This document shows, in pieces, positions 60,186 through 64,000 of a stretch of 64,000 bases of DNA. The stretch's first letter is position 1; each line of letters begins with the position of its first letter. The stretch is from Flavobacterium rivuli WB 3.3-2 = DSM 21788 (GTDB lineage Bacteria; Bacteroidota; Bacteroidia; Flavobacteriales; Flavobacteriaceae), in the NCBI RefSeq assembly GCF_000378485.1, contig NZ_KB899969.1, positions 248,001 to 312,000 on the forward strand, written 5' to 3'. The notes beneath the pieces are model-generated. The model saw nothing but the letters and a program-made list of their open reading frames with translations. It was not told the DNA's origin and did no database searches. Position numbers and translations under genes: made by a program.

Positions 60186-60231
60186 CTTATCAGTTATTAC
60201 CATACAATAGTTTATTTTATCTGCTTTAATT

Positions 60232-60443
60232 TTTTTACCACAAAGGGCACTGAGTTTTCACGAGGGGACACTAAGTCAAACTCAATTCTTTGGTATACAT
60301 GACAATCCTGATTATCAGGATTGAAGAACACAAGGCTTTGTGTATTAGCTTTGTGTCCTTCCGCTCACAGCGGCATGTGCATATTATATTTATTACATCG
60401 CTTTGTATTCTTTGTGAAAACTTTGTGCTCTTTGTGGTAAAAA
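60232..60443. repeat. 212-bp element with inverted ACCACAAAG ends
   Basis: TTTTTACCACAAAGGGCAC (from 60232) and GTGCTCTTTGTGGTAAAAA (ending 60443) are imperfect inverted copies that extend to about 33 bp each. An internal ACACAAGGCTTTGTGT palindrome is present. It is noncoding and fills the spacer between DUF3857 copies 2 and 3. Confidence 0.75.
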
Positions 60444-60479
60444 CTTTAGCAACAGTAATTGCAATCAGCTTAAGGGGTA

Positions 60480-62375
60480 TTAATTTTTAACAAGTACCAC
60501 TTTGGCATTATCATTACGCGCAATTTTTTCCCTAAACAGCCTGTAGTTTTCATACTCGCTGCTGGCATAAGAACCATCGTTAACAATCAGTGTGCGCTTA
60601 TAAACCATTTGGGTAGGGCTTATTACTTTGTACTCGGTTTTATACTCGCCAAATTTCTCTGTAATGGTCGTGTTTTCCGGTTTAGCCTCCATAGTAAAGC
60701 CTGCCGGCAGGTTTATAGTAATTTCATCCTGGTCATAAAAGCCGGTACGTATCTCAAAAGGAAGTTTGCGGCTGCGGTAACGCTGCGGTACACTACTGCT
60801 CTGGTTAAAGGCATTAATGGCAAAAAGTATCCTGTTGCCGCTTTTATTACCATAGCCTTCTGCTTCAAGGGTAATATCTTCGGTAAGTTCCTGAGTGTCG
60901 CTGTTGTTTACAATGCCCGTTTTTTTAAGCTTAAGGTTGTTGATATTCCTAAAACGCGATTTATATGCCTTGTCCAGCTCCTCTGCCGATTCTCTTTCCA
61001 TATAATACTTATCATCATACTGCAACCCTTTACTTACTATTTGCACACCGCCGCTTAACAGGCCGGCATCTGTAATAGTATAAGCACCTTTAGCTATCTG
61101 GGTGTTGCCTGTTGCATTATATACATGGGTGCGCACAATTTCGCCTTTCTCCGGTTTTACAAGCAGTGCCATGCGGTTATCGGTAAAATCACCCTGAAAA
61201 CCAAAAGGGGCCGTTTGGCTTGTGCATTCCAGCCACACCAGTTGCCCGTTGTAAGGTATTGCAAGCACGGCATGGTTGCCCTGCATGCTCACAAAATCTT
61301 CGCGAATGTCGCGCTTGTTTGTGTCGCCATAAATAATGGCATAATAAGCATCTATGTCCACAACCTTAAGCAGTGCACGGGTATAATTACTAAGGGCTTT
61401 ACAATCGCCATAGCCCAGGCGGTCTACATCTTTAGCCAGCATGGGTTTCCAGCCGCCTATGCCCAGTTGTATGCTAACGTAGCGCGTTTTGCTTTGCACA
61501 TATTTATAAACTATACTTGCTTTTTTAAGCACATCAGTCTCGGTACTTACAAGGCTTTTTATTTTATTCTGGGTTTCTACCGGCAGTTCGTCTGTACCGG
61601 TTAGCAGGCTGGCGTATACCCATGCCCCAAAGCTACCCCAGGTTGCTGCCTCGCCATCTACACCTTCCAGATGGAATTTTTCTAACCCAAAAAGCACGTG
61701 CGGTGTGATTTTGTAAAACGATGGCGAATAATCTTCGCTGCGAAATGCCGGAATGTTTTCTGAACTCAGGTTTAAGGTATTGCCCGCCTGTGTTTTGTTA
61801 AGTGCAACATCGCCAAAGTTGTAGTCTTTATATTTGAAGCCAAGATCCTGCGGACAGGTTATACTGATGCCCGATTTTTGTGTGCTTACAAACGAACCTT
61901 TTTGTGGCGACCAGCGCGGTATAAATGCAGTGTTTGATGTTTCTACCTCACTGTTAAACAATATCGTAAAAGGGTACTGCACCGGTGTGTAGTCCATGTA
62001 CAATATTTTAGTATCGGTTATAGAACCTTCAGATAATGCTCGTTCTTTAAAGTCCTTGCGCTTTATTTTTTTAATGGGCGCACCATTTTCGTCATATATA
62101 TTTACCTCTATGGCTTTTATGGTGGTGGATTTATCAAAATATTCGCCATCATCCATATACTGTAGCCCCAGTTTATTGAGTACCGTAACGGCACGTACCG
62201 TTTTTATAACCATCAATTTTCTCGACGTTATAATTATATCGGTCTGGTCCGTACGTATTACAGCATTGGTGTTTTCTGTAAGGTTTGCAGGTATGGTGGC
62301 AACGCTATAATTTTCCTGTGCAAAAACGTTAAAAGGCAGTAGCGCGATGAAAAGAAGAGCAGTTCTTAAAATCAT
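60480..62375 (-). CDS. DUF3857/transglutaminase protein, copy 3 (catalytic residues kept)
   Basis: A 631-aa exported protein starting at MILRTALLFIALLPFNVFAQ (62375). The DUF3857 domain spans about 45-250 and the transglutaminase core about 270-390. Unlike copies 1 and 2 it keeps Cys325 in GYGDCKALSNY and His368 in GNHAVLAI; the third residue is Glu383 (VWLECTS) in place of Asp. It could be catalytically competent as a protease or transglutaminase. It is more distant from copies 1 and 2 than they are from each other. It lies downstream of dtd on the same strand. Confidence 0.9.
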   Translation of the reverse strand: MILRTALLFIALLPFNVFAQENYSVATIPANLTENTNAVIRTDQTDIIITSRKLMVIKTVRAVTVLNKLGLQYMDDGEYFDKSTTIKAIEVNIYDENGAPIKKIKRKDFKERALSEGSITDTKILYMDYTPVQYPFTILFNSEVETSNTAFIPRWSPQKGSFVSTQKSGISITCPQDLGFKYKDYNFGDVALNKTQAGNTLNLSSENIPAFRSEDYSPSFYKITPHVLFGLEKFHLEGVDGEAATWGSFGAWVYASLLTGTDELPVETQNKIKSLVSTETDVLKKASIVYKYVQSKTRYVSIQLGIGGWKPMLAKDVDRLGYGDCKALSNYTRALLKVVDIDAYYAIIYGDTNKRDIREDFVSMQGNHAVLAIPYNGQLVWLECTSQTAPFGFQGDFTDNRMALLVKPEKGEIVRTHVYNATGNTQIAKGAYTITDAGLLSGGVQIVSKGLQYDDKYYMERESAEELDKAYKSRFRNINNLKLKKTGIVNNSDTQELTEDITLEAEGYGNKSGNRILFAINAFNQSSSVPQRYRSRKLPFEIRTGFYDQDEITINLPAGFTMEAKPENTTITEKFGEYKTEYKVISPTQMVYKRTLIVNDGSYASSEYENYRLFREKIARNDNAKVVLVKN

Positions 62376-62430
62376 GTTAATTTTTCTATTTTGGGTCAAA
62401 AATAGAAGAATTTAATAAACTACAACGTTT

Positions 62431-62883
62431 TTAATCTTTATTTTTTGTGTCAATAATAATAGTTACAGGACCATCATTTACAAGAGCCACTTTCATATCG
62501 GCACCAAAGCGGCCTGTTTGTATTTTTTTTCCTGTTTCGTGTCCCATTTGTGTTATAAATGCTTCATAAAGAGGAATTGCAACTTCCGGGCGGGCAGCCT
62601 TAATGTATGAAGGGCGGCTGCCTTTTTTAGTACTTGCATGTAGTGTAAACTGGCTAACTACAATAATATTGCCGCCGGTATCCTGAACCGATACATTCAT
62701 AACGCCATCATGGTCATTAAAGATCCTGAGCTTAGCAATTTTTTGTGTAAGCCATAAAATATCATCTTGTGTATCGGCATCTTCTATACCTATAAGTATA
62801 AGCAGGCCGGCTTGTATAGCTGCTACTTTATGGCCATCTATAGTTACAGATGCTTCGCTAACCCTTTGCAGTACGGCTTTCAT
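62431..62883 (-). CDS. dtd: D-aminoacyl-tRNA deacylase
   Basis: Removes D-amino acids from mischarged tRNA; 150 aa, standard length. The two signature motifs are SQFTLHASTKKGSRPSYIKAARPE (SQFTL) and NDGPVTIIIDT (GP motif with cis-Pro). The start overlaps the rsgA stop by one base (TAATG), so both genes share a transcript. Confidence 0.97.
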   Translation of the reverse strand: MKAVLQRVSEASVTIDGHKVAAIQAGLLILIGIEDADTQDDILWLTQKIAKLRIFNDHDGVMNVSVQDTGGNIIVVSQFTLHASTKKGSRPSYIKAARPEVAIPLYEAFITQMGHETGKKIQTGRFGADMKVALVNDGPVTIIIDTKNKD

Positions 62884-63851
62884 TATTCAGCATCATTGTT
62901 TCTGCCGTCAGCATAAATATCGGTACGGTAATGTTCGTCTTCGCCATCCAGCATTTGCAGGTAACTGCGGTAGCGCGACCATGCTATTTCTTCATTTTCC
63001 AGGGCTTCTTTAACAGCACAATTGGGTTCGTCTTTATGCAGGCAGTTGTGGTATTTGCACTGGTCTTTTATGGCAAAAAACTCAGGGAAATAGTGGCCTA
63101 TCTCGGCTTTTTCCATATCTACCATACCAAAACCGCGAATACCGGGAGTGTCTATAATTTTTGCGCCAAAATCAAGGTCAAACATTTCGGCAAAAGTAGT
63201 GGTGTGCTGCCCCTGGCTGTGCTGTTCGGATATTTTTTTGGTCTTAAGGTTAAATTCCGGCTGAATGGTGTTTACCAGTGTGCTTTTGCCCACACCCGAA
63301 TGGCCGGAGAACATACTCACGTTATCCTTCATCTCTGCCATTAGCGCCTCAATCCCCTCGCGGGTTTCAGATGACACCTTCAAGCTTTTATAGCCTATTT
63401 TACTGTAAACGTGCTCAAGGTACATTTGCTCGTATTTCGTTTCTTCGGTATACGTGTCAATTTTATTAAAAACAAGAATAGCGGTTATGCCATAAGCCTC
63501 GGCAGTAACAAGAAAGCGGTCTATAAAACTGGTAGTTGTAGGCGGGTTGTTTATGGTGACCAATAGGAAAAGCTTGTCTATATTGCTCGCAATAATGTGC
63601 ATTTGCTTAGACAGGTTCACTGATTTTCGTACAATGTAATTTTCCCTCTCCTGTATGCCGGTAATAATACCGGTAACAGTATCGGTAGTTTCTTCAAGGT
63701 CAAAGTCTACTATGTCGCCCACGGCAACGGGGTTCGTGCTTTTAATGCCCTTCATGCGCAGCTTACCCTTTATACGGCATTCGTATGCAGTACCATCATC
63801 TGTTTTTACGGTATACCAGCTCCCCGTAGATTTATATACCAATCCTGTCAT
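62883..63851 (-). CDS. rsgA: Ribosome small subunit-dependent GTPase A
   Basis: Checks late 30S subunit assembly; 322 aa. Order of domains: OB fold (about 1-70, GLVYKSTGSWYTVKTDDG), circularly permuted G domain with NKID (G4) before the P-loop GHSGVGKST, then DTPG, and a C-terminal zinc finger (CKYHNCLHKDEPNCAVK, three Cys and a His). The permuted motif order is diagnostic. It is coupled to dtd by a one-base overlap and preceded by a terminator. Confidence 0.97.
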   Translation of the reverse strand: MTGLVYKSTGSWYTVKTDDGTAYECRIKGKLRMKGIKSTNPVAVGDIVDFDLEETTDTVTGIITGIQERENYIVRKSVNLSKQMHIIASNIDKLFLLVTINNPPTTTSFIDRFLVTAEAYGITAILVFNKIDTYTEETKYEQMYLEHVYSKIGYKSLKVSSETREGIEALMAEMKDNVSMFSGHSGVGKSTLVNTIQPEFNLKTKKISEQHSQGQHTTTFAEMFDLDFGAKIIDTPGIRGFGMVDMEKAEIGHYFPEFFAIKDQCKYHNCLHKDEPNCAVKEALENEEIAWSRYRSYLQMLDGEDEHYRTDIYADGRNNDAE

Positions 63852-63901
63852 ACTGCAAAGATAATAATATAGATACAGCCTTATTGCTAAATAATTTTAA
63901 A

Positions 63902-63932
63902 AAAATAAAGGCTACCGTTGCGGGTAATCTTT
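63902..63932 (-). terminator. Terminator of the gene entering from the right edge
   Basis: On the minus strand AAAGATTACC pairs with GGTAGCCTTT (one mismatch, one G-T pair) around a short loop and is followed by TATTTTTTT. Confidence 0.7.
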
Positions 63933-63947
63933 ATTGTAAAGAAAATA

Positions 63948-64000
63948 TTATTTTTGGTTTATCACCTTTTCCTGATGCGTAATACTCTCCTGGTGAATGG
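63948..64000 (-). CDS. C-terminal end of a probable chorismate mutase (possibly fused to DAHP synthase)
   Basis: The last 17 codons of a gene whose body lies outside the window: IHQESITHQEKVINQK then TAA at 63948. The sequence resembles the last helix of AroQ-type chorismate mutase (IHxESIxxQ). In flavobacteria, as I recall, a DAHP synthase/chorismate mutase gene often precedes rsgA. Too short for certainty. Confidence 0.45.
   Translation of the reverse strand, partial: IHQESITHQEKVINQK

Overview
The window looks like chromosomal DNA from a Flavobacteriaceae-type member of the Bacteroidota. The evidence is a type IX secretion (T9SS) C-terminal sorting domain on two secreted proteins, SusC/OMP_b-brl-type outer-membrane proteins with carboxypeptidase-regulatory N-termini, DUF5686 and DUF3857 proteins, TAnnTTTG promoter elements, few visible Shine-Dalgarno sequences, and AT-rich intergenic regions full of short dispersed repeats. 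About 58 protein genes, two intact tRNA genes, one TPP riboswitch and several repeat families can be supported.

Layout. 1-5.9 kb: alaS (cut by the window edge), an M23 peptidase, a MerR regulator, LemA and two TPM-domain proteins. 6-16 kb: a DUF5686 outer-membrane protein, two tandem OMP_b-brl proteins and a class-C beta-lactamase-like serine hydrolase. 16-19.6 kb: the GTPases der and era separated by a four-helix-bundle gene with flanking repeats, then a small lipoprotein. 19.6-31 kb is the accessory part. A 1.3-kb insert lies between a perfect 64-bp duplication of the 3' part of an initiator tRNA gene and the intact gene. It is followed by three gene groups (NmrA/MDR/OYE/AraC; GcvT-like/TetR/SMR; TetR/SDR/MDR) separated by a hairpin-linked, tRNA-end-like repeat. 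The series ends at an intact tRNA-Ser whose terminator hairpin is nearly the same as those in the repeats. This arrangement is what stacked integrations at a tRNA 3' end would leave.

31-37 kb: asparaginase, an acyltransferase, TatD, a retropepsin-like protein and two tandem T9SS-secreted proteins. 37-43 kb: a signalling block on the minus strand with a 200-aa unknown, three tandem seven-helix membrane paralogues, a histidine kinase without a sensor domain, a NarL-type regulator and a lone receiver. 43-51 kb: a YchJ-like protein, an AIM24-like protein and a thiamin salvage locus (TPP riboswitch, thiM-thiE-thiD, tenA) bracketed by two paralogous secreted retropepsin-PDZ proteins. 51-64 kb: repeat-rich spacers, queA, aroA (with two repeat-derived in-frame insertions), a MazG-like pyrophosphohydrolase, a broken GIY-YIG nuclease gene, three DUF3857/transglutaminase-like paralogues, dtd, rsgA and the end of a probable chorismate mutase gene.

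How parts work together: the thi genes rebuild thiamin from salvaged thiazole and pyrimidine under TPP control. The oxidoreductase groups, each next to its own AraC or TetR regulator, look like inducible detoxification cassettes. The kinase/regulator block may take its input from the seven-helix paralogues. The strongest leads for something undescribed are the tRNA-bounded insert with an unknown membrane protein, the tRNA-Ser-like cassette boundaries, the 7TM/kinase block, and the repeats that have become coding sequence in aroA.
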